Source of the DNA: a virus
Strand: one strand, 5' to 3'
Length of the DNA: 38,944 nt
IMG/VR virus record: IMGVR_UViG_3300048834_000213
Coordinates: 1 to 38,944 of that record
Shown piece after piece: positions 30,297 to 37,685 of this stretch (the first letter of the stretch is position 1; every line of letters starts with the position of its first letter). Both the position numbers and the translations under genes were made by a program. The notes below the pieces were generated by a model, which searched no databases, had not been told where the DNA came from, and saw only the letters and a program-made list of their open reading frames with translations.

Positions 30297-30930
30297 CGAG
30301 ACGAAGGTTTACATGGGCGTTGCGTTGCGTCGCATGGTCGGGGGTGGATGGATTGCAGATGATGTCGAGATACCAAAAGGATCAACCGCTGAGATTAGCG
30401 ACGACGTTCTGATCCTCGGCGGCACGATCCGGGGCGGCATGATCCTCGGCGGCACGATCTGGGGCGGCACGATCGAGGGCGGCACGATCCGGGGCGGCAC
30501 GATCTGGGGCGGCACGATCGAGGGCGGCACGATCCGGGGCGGCACGATCCGGGGCGGCATGATCCTCGGCGGCACGATCCGGGGCGGCACGATCGAGGGC
30601 GGCACGATCGAGGGCGGCACGATCGAGGGCGGCACGATCCGGGGCGGCGCGATCCGGGGCGGCGCGATCCGGGGCGGCACGATCGAGGGCGGCACGATCC
30701 GGGGCGGAGTGTTTACAAAATCTCCGTCGTGTGCGCAGCGCAGCGACGGTTATATGTTCGTGGCGAAAATCATCGAGAGCGGTGAACTTCGCATCTGGGC
30801 TGGATGTCGGAACTTTTCGTGGGATGAAGCTGTTGCGCACTGGTCCACTCCCGGACACCCGCACAGTGCCGAATCGCTGCGGATCATCAACTTCCTGAAG
30901 GAACAAGAGAATGCCACTCATCACGTCTGA
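30274..30930 (+). CDS. Pentapeptide-repeat protein (20 repeats)
   Basis: A 218-residue protein with three parts: an N-terminal strand region (residues 1-46), 20 consecutive five-residue repeats (47-146) of the form I-x-G-G-T/M/A, and a C-terminal globular part ([20 protein letters not shown], ending in a helix). With I at the central position and G two before it, the repeats can form the right-handed square beta helix of pentapeptide-repeat proteins, about five coils. The variable position is R, E, W or L. Some family members (MfpA, Qnr) mimic DNA and act on gyrase; such a role here is speculative. ATG 30274 overlaps the helicase end and has GAGAGG upstream. Confidence 0.8.
   Translation: MQRYVRTDETKVYMGVALRRMVGGGWIADDVEIPKGSTAEISDDVLILGGTIRGGMILGGTIWGGTIEGGTIRGGTIWGGTIEGGTIRGGTIRGGMILGGTIRGGTIEGGTIEGGTIEGGTIRGGAIRGGAIRGGTIEGGTIRGGVFTKSPSCAQRSDGYMFVAKIIESGELRIWAGCRNFSWDEAVAHWSTPGHPHSAESLRIINFLKEQENATHHV
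30412..30711 (+). repeat. 15-bp minisatellite inside the pentapeptide gene
   Basis: Twenty units of 15 bp, nearly identical (atccggggcggcacg and variants with gag, tgg or ctc). The first eight bases of the coding unit hardly vary, so copy number is likely to change by slippage or recombination without loss of frame. Confidence 0.93.
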
Positions 30931-31429
30931 CCGGATCCGCGCCGGTGCGAACATCATCCGCTGGAACGGGTGGATGAACACACCGATCTCGATCATCCGG
31001 CACAGCGTCGCGATGCACGATTGCATTCTGCGGCTCGAACCGGCCGCCAGGGTGTCAGCGCGGATGGCGCTCATCCATGATCTGCATGAAACCGAAATCG
31101 TCGGTGACGTGCCGACGCCCGACAAGCGCAAGTATATGAACACGCTGTATCATATCGACGTCGCGGAGTTCGACAAGAACGTGGCGCGCGAAGCGGGCGT
31201 TCCGACGATGATCTACGGTGCGGCCTGGTGGGCAAACCCGACCCTGAAAGTGGCGGATCGCACTGCGGTCATCGTCGAAAACAGCCGCTATGTCATGCCG
31301 GTCTCGGTTGATCCCGAATTGCCGGTCTACGACCCCGATTCGATCTGGCATCGGACGATGTTCGAGTGCTACGAATCGCTGCTGGGAACGAACGACCACG
31401 ACGAATGGTGGAGGTGCTACGGTGCGTGA
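30911..31429 (+). CDS. HD-domain phosphohydrolase (YfbR-like)
   Basis: A 172-residue HD-domain protein like the phage relatives of YfbR 5'-deoxynucleotidase. H31 (IIRHSVAMH), the HD pair H56-D57 (ALIHDLHETEIVGDVPTP) and the following acidic residues would bind the metal ion. The Val-Gly-Asp-Val-Pro-Thr-Pro segment is typical of the phage branch. It probably hydrolyses deoxynucleoside monophosphates and adjusts the pools that the dNMP kinase and MazG-like enzyme also touch. The final Asp of the family cannot be placed with certainty. ATG 30911 has AAGGAAC upstream and overlaps the pentapeptide gene by 20 bases. Confidence 0.8.
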   Translation: MPLITSDRIRAGANIIRWNGWMNTPISIIRHSVAMHDCILRLEPAARVSARMALIHDLHETEIVGDVPTPDKRKYMNTLYHIDVAEFDKNVAREAGVPTMIYGAAWWANPTLKVADRTAVIVENSRYVMPVSVDPELPVYDPDSIWHRTMFECYESLLGTNDHDEWWRCYGA

Positions 31430-31796
31430 GGCCGCGGTCCAGCAACGCATCCGGCTGCGGGCCGCCGAGATGGGCACACCCCTGTTGCGCAACAACAGCG
31501 GGGCGGTGACGACTGACGACGGGCGCCATATCCGCTTCGGGCTCGGGAACGATTCGCCCGAGATCAACAAGCGGTTCAAGTCGTCGGACCTGATCGGCAT
31601 CTGGCCTGTGGTCATCATGCCGGAACATGTCGGACTGACGCTTGGGTTGTTCTTCGCGGTCGAATGCAAGGCACCGGGCTGGGTATACCGCGAGACCGAC
31701 GAACACGCTGCGGCCCAGGCGCGTTTCGGCCAATGGGTGACGAACCACGGCGGGATTTTCCGTTTCGCCTCTGACATCAAGGACGTCTGGAAATGA
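31422..31796 (+). CDS. VRR-NUC domain endonuclease
   Basis: A 124-residue stand-alone VRR-NUC nuclease, a branch of the PD-(D/E)XK superfamily found in phages and in FAN1, where it acts on branched or flapped DNA. The motif elements are E3 (REAAVQQR), RNNSGAV, the glycine-rich GLGND, D56 (SSDLIGIWP), E81-x-K83 (VECKAPGW) and Q in RFGQWVTNHGGI. GTG 31422 is the start: GGAGG lies seven bases upstream inside the HD gene. A GTG with no upstream coding sense is more credible than the open frame back to 31290. It overlaps the TetR-like gene by four bases. Confidence 0.85.
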   Translation: MREAAVQQRIRLRAAEMGTPLLRNNSGAVTTDDGRHIRFGLGNDSPEINKRFKSSDLIGIWPVVIMPEHVGLTLGLFFAVECKAPGWVYRETDEHAAAQARFGQWVTNHGGIFRFASDIKDVWK

Positions 31797-32038
31797 CCAC
31801 TGTGCGACTCGACGAAGCGAAACGTCGCGAGATCATGCTGACCGCCGCACGACGCATCGTTGCGGAGCGGGGGTTCTGGGCGGTGACGCACGGCACCGTC
31901 GCGAAACGCTGCGTCGTGCCGACGAGCCTGGCGCTGGTGCGGCGCTATTTCAGCACGAAGGACGAACTGTGGCGGGCGACGATCGGGAGCGATCCGGTGA
32001 TGCTCGTTGCGGCGCGTGAGGCGGGGTGGGTGGAATGA
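31793..32038 (+). CDS. Stand-alone TetR-type DNA-binding domain
   Basis: An 81-residue protein that matches only the N-terminal helix-turn-helix of TetR-family repressors (MLTAARRIVAERGFWAVTHG, then AKRCVVPTSLALVRRYFSTK and DELWRAT). Normal TetR proteins have 190-220 residues with a C-terminal ligand and dimerisation domain, which is missing here; the frame ends cleanly with a stop overlapping the next ATG. The protein may bind DNA as a monomer or with a partner, or occupy host TetR operators. It is one of two candidate regulators in this operon. Confidence 0.8.
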   Translation: MTTVRLDEAKRREIMLTAARRIVAERGFWAVTHGTVAKRCVVPTSLALVRRYFSTKDELWRATIGSDPVMLVAAREAGWVE

Positions 32039-32391
32039 AATTGCTCGTGTGCGGTGGTCGAGACTACAACGACGAACAGCACGTTCGGGCTTGGATTGGA
32101 TGGGCAAAAAACGCGATGTTCGTCAGCGAAGTCATTCACGGTGGTGCCCGCGGCGCCGACAATCTTGCTGGGAAAGTTGCGGAATCACTGGGTATCCCGA
32201 CGCGCGTTTTTCGCGCCGATTGGGACACGCATGGTCGTGCGGCAGGAATGATCCGCAACAGGAAAATGCTGGAAGAAGGCAAGCCGCATTTCGTCATGGC
32301 GTTCCCCGGTGGTGTCGGAACCGAGGGGATGATCAAGATTGCTCGCGACGGTGGAGTGACGGTTATCGTCGTCGCTGGGTGGACTAAATGA
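32035..32391 (+). CDS. SLOG-family protein (DUF2493)
   Basis: A 118-residue protein fitting the YspA/DUF2493 branch of the SLOG superfamily, a Rossmann-like fold that binds nucleotides or nucleotide-derived ligands. Diagnostic motifs are LLVCGGRDYND at the N-terminus, VIHGGARGADNLAG in the middle, FRADWDTHGRAAGMIRNRKM and the Gly-rich FPGGVGTEGM. SLOG proteins are linked to defence signalling and nucleotide metabolism; phage copies are of unknown function. ATG 32035 overlaps the preceding stop, and its own stop overlaps the methyltransferase start. Confidence 0.85.
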   Translation: MKLLVCGGRDYNDEQHVRAWIGWAKNAMFVSEVIHGGARGADNLAGKVAESLGIPTRVFRADWDTHGRAAGMIRNRKMLEEGKPHFVMAFPGGVGTEGMIKIARDGGVTVIVVAGWTK

Positions 32392-33065
32392 TCCTCAACG
32401 CCGACGCCCGCGCCGTGCTGCGGACCTTGCCGCCCGATTCTGTCGACCTGATCGTGACCGACCCGCCGTATCGGGTGATCTCGGGCGGGAACACCGAATC
32501 AGGCAATCAACCCTACGGTCGACCGACCGGGATGCTTGCGAAGAACGACGGCAAGATTTTCCGCCACAACGACACGCCGATCACCGATTACGCTGCGGAC
32601 CTGTTCCGGGTGTTGCGCTCGCCGGGGCACGCTTATGTGTTCACGAACCTGTTGAACCTCTGGGATTTTCAGCGGGCGCTGACCGGGGTGGGGTTCCAGG
32701 TTCACAACCTGCTGGTGTGGCGAAAGCAGAACACGGTGCCGAACCGCTGGTTCATGAAGAACTGCGAGTTCGTGCTGTTTCTGCGCAAGGGACCGGCTCG
32801 GGCGATTTACACGCCCAGCGCCCAGATGGTCCATGATTTCCACAACCCGGTGGGTTCCAAGACGCACGAGACGGAGAAACCCGTGGACCTGATGCGGTTC
32901 TATATCGAGGCATCGTCGTTGCCCGGGCAGGTCGTCCTCGATCCGTTCATGGGCACTGGCGCGGTGGGTGTCGCTGCGGCTGCGGCCGGGCGCGAGTTTC
33001 TGGGGATCGAGGTCGATCCGAAATATTACCTGACCGCATGTGTCAGGCTGGGGGTGGCACCGTGA
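32388..33065 (+). CDS. DNA (N6-adenine or N4-cytosine) methyltransferase
   Basis: A 225-residue amino-methyltransferase of the beta-type order: the catalytic motif IV DPPY (residues 25-28) comes first, and the AdoMet-binding motif LDPFMGTGAVGV comes near residue 190. The HETEKPVDLM segment corresponds to the usual HPTEKP. It should methylate adenine N6 or cytosine N4 in a short DNA sequence; the target cannot be deduced. No matching restriction enzyme is present, so it is probably an orphan enzyme protecting phage DNA from host restriction or influencing gene timing. ATG 32388 overlaps the SLOG stop. Confidence 0.9.
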   Translation: MILNADARAVLRTLPPDSVDLIVTDPPYRVISGGNTESGNQPYGRPTGMLAKNDGKIFRHNDTPITDYAADLFRVLRSPGHAYVFTNLLNLWDFQRALTGVGFQVHNLLVWRKQNTVPNRWFMKNCEFVLFLRKGPARAIYTPSAQMVHDFHNPVGSKTHETEKPVDLMRFYIEASSLPGQVVLDPFMGTGAVGVAAAAAGREFLGIEVDPKYYLTACVRLGVAP

Positions 33066-34192
33066 CGATGACCTACGGATCAGTTTGCAGCGGGATCGAG
33101 GCGGCGTCGGTCGCTTGGGAACCGCTCGGGTTCAAGCCCCTGTGGTTTTCCGAGATCGAGGCGTTCCCCTCGGCGGTGCTGGCGCATCACTGGCCCGAGG
33201 TGCCTAACCTCGGCGACATGACGCTGCTGCCCGATGCGGTTCGGGCCGGTCGTGCCCCTGCCCCGGATATTCTCGTCGGCGGCACGCCTTGCCAGGCATT
33301 CTCGATCGCCGGCATGCGGCAGTCGCTCGACGACGACCGTGGACAATTGACCCTTTCGTTTGTGAGGCTTGCCGATGCGATTGACCACGCTCGTTCATCT
33401 GCTGGGCAAGAGCCCTGCGTCGTCGTCTGGGAAAACGTCCCCGGCGTCCTGTCCACAGCCGACAATGCGTTCGGTTGCTTCCTTGGAGCACTTGCCGGTT
33501 CGGGACGGCCTCTCGTCGGTGGGGAAAAGCCTGCTGCTGGAAAATCGAACGCACAATGGCGATGGCAGAAACCGAAAAGATGGCGTTGCCGGGGCCGCCG
33601 GAAGCACAGGAAGGGATACCATGTCCCTCTCTGGTCGAACGCTGGTATTGTGCTTGGACCCTCGCGAGCAATCGCGTGGCGGATCCTTGACGCCCAATAT
33701 TTCGGAGTGGCCCAACGCCGCCGTCGTGTGTTTGTTGTCGCAAGTGCTCGAAACGGGTTCGATCCCGCAGCGGTTCTATTTGAGTTCGACGGCCTGCGCC
33801 GGGATACTGCGCCGCGCCGAGAAGCGGGGCAAGGCGCTACCGCCGATGCTGGACGCGGCGCTGCGGGCGGTTGTTTCTGGGACGGTGGCCAGCTGAGCCA
33901 GACGCTTGATGCTGTTCTGCACAAGGGCCAGACCATGCCAGAGAAGAACCGTTTCCCGGCAGTTCTACAGCCTGCCGCTGTCGCCCATGTCGACGTCATG
34001 CCGACGATGGTTTCCGCCCTCGCCGTGCGCCGTCTGACCCCGCGCGAGTGCGAGCGGCTGCAAGGGTTTCCCGACGATCACACGCTGGTGCCGGTGCGCA
34101 ACAAGCCCGCCGCAGACGGGCCGCGATACAAGGCTATCGGTAACAGCATGGCCGTGCCGGTGATGCGCTGGATCGGGGAGAGACTGACGTGA
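33062..34192 (+). CDS. C5-cytosine DNA methyltransferase
   Basis: A 376-residue m5C methyltransferase. Motif I is SVCSGIEAASVAW, motif IV GTPCQAFS with the catalytic C77, motif VI WENVPG (E124), motif VIII QRRRRVFVVA and motif X GNSMAVPVM. Between motifs VI and VIII lies an unusually basic stretch (about residues 150-195; KPKRWRCRGRRKHRKGY), longer than in related phage enzymes. The target domain is between motifs VIII and IX. GTG 33062 overlaps the previous stop (GTGA); ATG 33068 is an alternative. With the adjacent amino-methyltransferase it gives the phage two kinds of DNA methylation. Confidence 0.92.
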   Translation: MTMTYGSVCSGIEAASVAWEPLGFKPLWFSEIEAFPSAVLAHHWPEVPNLGDMTLLPDAVRAGRAPAPDILVGGTPCQAFSIAGMRQSLDDDRGQLTLSFVRLADAIDHARSSAGQEPCVVVWENVPGVLSTADNAFGCFLGALAGSGRPLVGGEKPAAGKSNAQWRWQKPKRWRCRGRRKHRKGYHVPLWSNAGIVLGPSRAIAWRILDAQYFGVAQRRRRVFVVASARNGFDPAAVLFEFDGLRRDTAPRREAGQGATADAGRGAAGGCFWDGGQLSQTLDAVLHKGQTMPEKNRFPAVLQPAAVAHVDVMPTMVSALAVRRLTPRECERLQGFPDDHTLVPVRNKPAADGPRYKAIGNSMAVPVMRWIGERLT

Positions 34193-34467
34193 CGAAACGA
34201 GCATGGACCGACGCTGAAGATCGCCAACTGCGGGTGCTGCGCAGCGCGAGGGTTTGCACGAAAACAATCGCGTTGGTTCTCGGCAGATCGAAATCCTCCG
34301 TGACGATGCGGATCGCTCGTTTCCCCTGTCCGGTGTCGAACAATTTCTTTGACGCTTTGCCGCCCGAGGTCGTTGATTGGCTGTGTCGTATCACACCCGA
34401 GAACGCGAACCTTGCCGACACGGTGCGATCAATCATCCAGGACGCCTATGCCGATGAAACTCAATAA
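34189..34467 (+). CDS. SANT/Myb-like helix-turn-helix protein
   Basis: A 92-residue protein with an N-terminal helix-turn-helix (RAWTDAEDRQLRVLRSARVC, TKTIALVLGRSKSSVTMRI), the pattern of SANT/Myb-like and GcrA-like phage DNA-binding domains. The C-terminal half (PPEVVDWLCRITPENANLAD) is helical and unassigned. It could regulate early or late transcription. The gene starts at GTG 34189 overlapping the methyltransferase stop, and overlaps the primase start by 20 bases. Confidence 0.75.
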   Translation: MTKRAWTDAEDRQLRVLRSARVCTKTIALVLGRSKSSVTMRIARFPCPVSNNFFDALPPEVVDWLCRITPENANLADTVRSIIQDAYADETQ

Positions 34468-36643
34468 CCGCTTCCTGAACTGGTTCCTGTCGGCAGACGG
34501 GCGCAAATTACCGTGCCGGGTCGACGGAACGGTATGCGACGCCCACGATCCGGCGAATCACGTCGATTACCACACGGCGGCGGCCACCGGGCGCGGGGTT
34601 GCCTATGCACTGTCGGACGAGGACGGCTGGTTTTTCCTCGACCTGGACAAGTGCCGCGGTGCGGACGGCGCGTGGTCTGCCGAGGCTGTGGCCATCTGGC
34701 AGTCGTTCACCGGCGCATGGGGCGAGGTGTCGCAATCGGGAACCGGCCTTCACATCATGGGTCGCTGTGATCCGCGGCGTCTCGCCGATCGGAAACACAA
34801 GTGGAACGGATGGCTGGAATTTTACACCGGGGGGAGGTTCATCGCCTTCGGTCAGGGGTGGTCTCCGATCGGCGGCACTGACACGGGTCGCGACTGGACG
34901 GACCAATTGCTGCGGGTCGTGCCACAGAAAACCGAACTCGGTGAACTGCCTGTCGGCGTAGATCCGACCTGGACCGGACCCGAGGATGACGAGGTGCTGA
35001 TCCGGCTCGCGCTGGCGTCCCGTGGCGCCTCTGGGGCGTTCGGCGGCGTCACCTTCGCCGACCTGTGGACCGCTGCTGCCGGGCCCCTCTCCGCGCGCTG
35101 GCCGGCCTATGACGGCAATGGCGGGTTCGACCGCTCGTCGGCCGACGCTGCATTGATGTCGCACCTCGCGTTCTGGACGGGCAAGGACGCCCCGCGGATG
35201 GACCGTCTGTTCCGTCGTTCGGCGCTGATGCGCGACAAATACCGGGACCGGGCGGATTATCGGTCGGATACCGTCTCGGGGGCGATCCGCCTTTGCCGCA
35301 AGGTCTACGACGTTCCGCGGCCGCCGGCCCCGACGACTCCTGAAACGGGCGGGTCCGAGGTGTTCCTGACGGTTCCCGAGATGATCGAGCATTTCAAGGG
35401 CTGCGTCTATGTCCGTGACATGCACCGGGTTCTGGTGCCCGACGGCGCGCTGCTGAAGCCCGAGCAATTCAACGCGACCTATGGCGGCCACCTGTTCACC
35501 ATGATGCCCGACGGAACGAAACCGACACGCAAGGCGTTCGAGGCTTTCACCGAATGCGCCGTTCATCGGTTCCCGTTCGTGAACGCTGCGTCGTTCCACC
35601 CGGAGGCGCCGTTCGGGACGATCCTGGAAGATGGTGTGAACATCTACGTCCCGGCCGAGGTCAAGACGGTGCCCGGTGACGTTTCGCGGTTCCTGAGCGT
35701 TATCGAGCGGATCCTGCCGGTTCCCGACGACCGGGCGATTGCACTGGCGTGGGCGTGCTGGGTCGTGCAGAACCCCGGACGGAAAGCCCTCTGGGCGCCG
35801 GTGCTTCAGGGCGCCGAGGGCAACGGTAAATCCATGCTCGGCGAGTGTATCGCCTATGCGATCGGGCAGCGGTATGTCCACAGGCCGCGGGCCAAGGAAC
35901 TCGGCTCGACGTTCAACGCCTGGCAGGCGAACAAACTGCTGATCCTCGTCGAAGAAATCTATATCTCCGACCGTCGCGAATTGCTCGACGACCTGAAGCC
36001 GAACATCACGCAATACACGCTGCCGATCCGGGACATGCAGACCACCGAAGTCAACAAGAACGTCCCGACGAACTGGTATTTCACGACGAACCACCGGGAC
36101 GCCGTGATCAAGCAGAAAACCGACCGGCGACTGGCGGTGTTCTTCACGGCGCAGCAAACCCGTGAGGACGTCGAGCGGGATTTTCCGGGTCGGTTTTTCC
36201 CGGAATACTGGACTTGGTTGCGCGAGGGTGGCGGGTTCGAGGCGGTGGCGCATTGGCTGAAAACCACCGCACCGGATCCTCGGTTCTCGCCGGATACCTG
36301 TTTCATGGCGCCGCGCACGTCCAGCACCGAGGCGGCGATCATTGCCACACGGGGGCCGATTGAAGCCGAGATCGTGGAAGCCGTCGAGTCAGGCATGCAG
36401 GGGTTCCGTGGCGGCTGGTTGTCGTCCTGGGCTCTGGACAACCTGCTGCGTCAGCGCGGCGGTCGCGGCGTGTCCAGGTCAAAGCTGGCCGAGATCGTCG
36501 AGTCCATGGGTTACGAGAACGGTGGCCGCTCGGGCCGGGGGATCATGCGCGAGGAAATGAAACGCCCCGTGCTTTGGAGGCAACGGGGCGTGACGGGCGG
36601 TGTCGATGAATATCTGGCGGCTCAGGGACCGGGGTATGGGTGA
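34448..36643 (+). CDS. Primase-polymerase/superfamily 3 helicase fusion
   Basis: A 731-residue replication initiator. Residues 1-150 are a prim-pol type domain with the metal-binding FFLDLD (D65, D67) and SGTGLHIMG (H102). The C-terminal half is a D5/DUF5906-like SF3 helicase: Walker A GAEGNGKS (455-462), Walker B LLILVEEI (497-504) and the sensor motif WYFTTNH (543-549). The last 150 residues are a helical/winged domain. Such proteins melt the origin and prime synthesis, making the palindromic array at 37686-37993 a natural target. ATG 34448 has AGGA five bases upstream; ATG 34454 is possible. It is the last gene of the rightward operon. Confidence 0.88.
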   Translation: MPMKLNNRFLNWFLSADGRKLPCRVDGTVCDAHDPANHVDYHTAAATGRGVAYALSDEDGWFFLDLDKCRGADGAWSAEAVAIWQSFTGAWGEVSQSGTGLHIMGRCDPRRLADRKHKWNGWLEFYTGGRFIAFGQGWSPIGGTDTGRDWTDQLLRVVPQKTELGELPVGVDPTWTGPEDDEVLIRLALASRGASGAFGGVTFADLWTAAAGPLSARWPAYDGNGGFDRSSADAALMSHLAFWTGKDAPRMDRLFRRSALMRDKYRDRADYRSDTVSGAIRLCRKVYDVPRPPAPTTPETGGSEVFLTVPEMIEHFKGCVYVRDMHRVLVPDGALLKPEQFNATYGGHLFTMMPDGTKPTRKAFEAFTECAVHRFPFVNAASFHPEAPFGTILEDGVNIYVPAEVKTVPGDVSRFLSVIERILPVPDDRAIALAWACWVVQNPGRKALWAPVLQGAEGNGKSMLGECIAYAIGQRYVHRPRAKELGSTFNAWQANKLLILVEEIYISDRRELLDDLKPNITQYTLPIRDMQTTEVNKNVPTNWYFTTNHRDAVIKQKTDRRLAVFFTAQQTREDVERDFPGRFFPEYWTWLREGGGFEAVAHWLKTTAPDPRFSPDTCFMAPRTSSTEAAIIATRGPIEAEIVEAVESGMQGFRGGWLSSWALDNLLRQRGGRGVSRSKLAEIVESMGYENGGRSGRGIMREEMKRPVLWRQRGVTGGVDEYLAAQGPGYG

Positions 36644-36647
36644 GGGG

Positions 36648-37052
36648 TCATGCGGGGTGATCACGTTTTGCCGCCGCCGTCATCCACGGGACGCCGGTTC
36701 GGGCTTCATGCTCTGCTTGCATCACCCAATACGACAGGACGTCTTGAAAGCCGCTTCCCCCGGAACTGATGCCGAGCATTCGCAGCGCGAAAACAGTTCC
36801 GGTTCTGTGATCGAGAGCCGCGTCAGGAAACCGCCTGGCGAGCGCAAACGCCACAACATAAGACCGGGCGGCGACACCCTCTTTCTTGTCCAAATACGCG
36901 CGGATGCTGCCGCGCATGTCGTCAGCCTCATCCTGAGCCTCGGCTATCTGGCGCTCGGTTGATGGAGCAACTGTCGCGCCGTCCTCAATAAATCGCAACT
37001 GCTCCCGCACCCATGTGACCACTTTGGCCAATTCGTTTTGTCGAGTGTCCAT
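36648..37052 (-). CDS. Unknown small protein
   Basis: A 134-residue protein, not recognised. It is mostly helical and charged (TRQNELAKVVTWVREQLRFI, TERQIAEAQDEADDMRGSIR), with a C-terminal part that contains GTGVFA-like turns (TGTVFALRMLGISSGGSGF). It is last in the four-gene leftward operon that begins at 37617, facing the primase gene with four bases between the stops. ATG 37052 is preceded by GGGGAGGGGGAG. The steady overlaps with its upstream partners indicate it is a true gene. Confidence 0.65.
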   Translation of the reverse strand: MDTRQNELAKVVTWVREQLRFIEDGATVAPSTERQIAEAQDEADDMRGSIRAYLDKKEGVAARSYVVAFALARRFPDAALDHRTGTVFALRMLGISSGGSGFQDVLSYWVMQAEHEARTGVPWMTAAAKRDHPA

Positions 37053-37252
37053 CACTCCCCCTCCCCACAATACCCCGGCAGCGGATAGCCCGCCGCCAGA
37101 TCACGGTTCAGCCGCTTGCGATCAAGCCGCCTGGAAAGCAGTTTGTTCGCCGCGCTCTTGATCCATCCGGCCAGCGGGCGGCGAGACCACAGTTCATAGA
37201 TGTGACCGCGCTTTTCGGCCCGGTCGCGCGTCTTGCGGTTCTGCGGGTTCAT
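37052..37252 (-). CDS. Small strongly basic protein
   Basis: A 66-residue protein rich in Arg and Lys (NPQNRKTRDRAEKRGHIYEL, then NKLLSRRLDRKRLNRDLAAG), ending PLPGYCGEGE. The charge suggests nucleic acid binding, but no known fold is visible. ATG 37252 lies in an ATGA overlap with the preceding 58-residue gene and has GGTGGAAG upstream. The frame is open for 64 codons upstream but that stretch is antisense-like filler within the neighbour. It lies 430 bases from the origin-like palindrome. Confidence 0.65.
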   Translation of the reverse strand: MNPQNRKTRDRAEKRGHIYELWSRRPLAGWIKSAANKLLSRRLDRKRLNRDLAAGYPLPGYCGEGE

Positions 37253-37425
37253 TCTTCCACCTCGTCGGTGCCGCCGGTCAGGGCGAGCAGAGGGTGGTCG
37301 TCGGGCACCTCGATCGTGGCCGAGGTGCCCGTCACACGCGCGGTCAGACCGTGCTGCAAGGCGATGCGAGTCGCTGCGGCGACGGTGTGGCTGAGGCTCG
37401 GGCTGTCGGTGATCGTGATCTTCAT
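37249..37425 (-). CDS. Small acidic protein
   Basis: A 58-residue protein (MKITITDSPSLSHTVAAATR, ending TGGTDEVEE) with a likely strand-helix-strand layout and acidic C-terminus. It is too short to be assigned. It is supported by GAGGA five bases before ATG 37425, by the ATGA overlap with the next gene and by lying in a run of coupled genes. An acidic protein beside a strongly basic one raises the possibility of a complex, which is speculation. Confidence 0.6.
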   Translation of the reverse strand: MKITITDSPSLSHTVAAATRIALQHGLTARVTGTSATIEVPDDHPLLALTGGTDEVEE

Positions 37426-37431
37426 GGTTCC

Positions 37432-37617
37432 TCACATTGCCCAAACATGGAGCGTTGACGGGTCAATCTTGCGCGTGATGACGGTGCGCTTCAGTTTTTT
37501 CGCGGCGCGGTGAATATCGACACGCAGTTGTTCGATATTATCGTCGCGATAAACGGTGGGCGGGGCGGCGTTAATTGCCGCTATTTCTTCCAGTAATTTA
37601 GCGGTATTTTGCTTCAT
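37432..37617 (-). CDS. Small protein, first of the origin-proximal leftward operon
   Basis: A 61-residue protein with an N-terminal amphipathic helix (KQNTAKLLEEIAAINAAPPT) and a basic second half (VDIHRAAKKLKRTVITRKID). The start ATG 37617 has AGGAG ten bases upstream and a good promoter 30 bases further. The frame is open beyond the ATG into the repeat array, but those codons would lie upstream of the promoter. No family is recognised; by position it could be a regulator of, or binder at, the repeat array. Confidence 0.6.
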   Translation of the reverse strand: MKQNTAKLLEEIAAINAAPPTVYRDDNIEQLRVDIHRAAKKLKRTVITRKIDPSTLHVWAM

Positions 37618-37647
37618 GGTCACAGGGCTCCTGATTCGCTGTAGAAA

Positions 37648-37677
37648 AATATAACCATAGCACCGGGGGGATGTCAA
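37648..37677 (-). promoter_or_regulatory. Promoter of the small leftward operon
   Basis: On the minus strand TTGACA (37677-37672), 18 bp, TATATT (37653-37648): a perfect -35 and a five-of-six -10, ending 31 bases before ATG 37617. It lies just outside the palindromic array, so array-bound protein may affect it. Confidence 0.65.
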
Positions 37678-37685
37678 GTGAGAAG

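Noticed and set aside
30382-31143. Leftward frame with [10 protein letters not shown] repeats
   Set aside because: The repeats are the complement of the 15-bp units of the pentapeptide gene; the sense frame has flanking domains and a ribosome-binding site.
33062-34192. Possible frameshift in the C5-methyltransferase
   Set aside because: The basic middle stretch looked like a wrong frame at first, but motifs before and after it stay in the same frame, so an insertion is the simpler reading.
34508-36253. 581-codon antisense open frame in the primase-helicase gene
   Set aside because: The sense strand has prim-pol and SF3 motifs; the antisense has none and is a GC-driven shadow.
36563-36590. 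Hairpin CGCCCCGT/ACGGGGCG near the primase end as a terminator
   Set aside because: It lies 50 bases inside the coding sequence, has a 12-base loop and no T-run.
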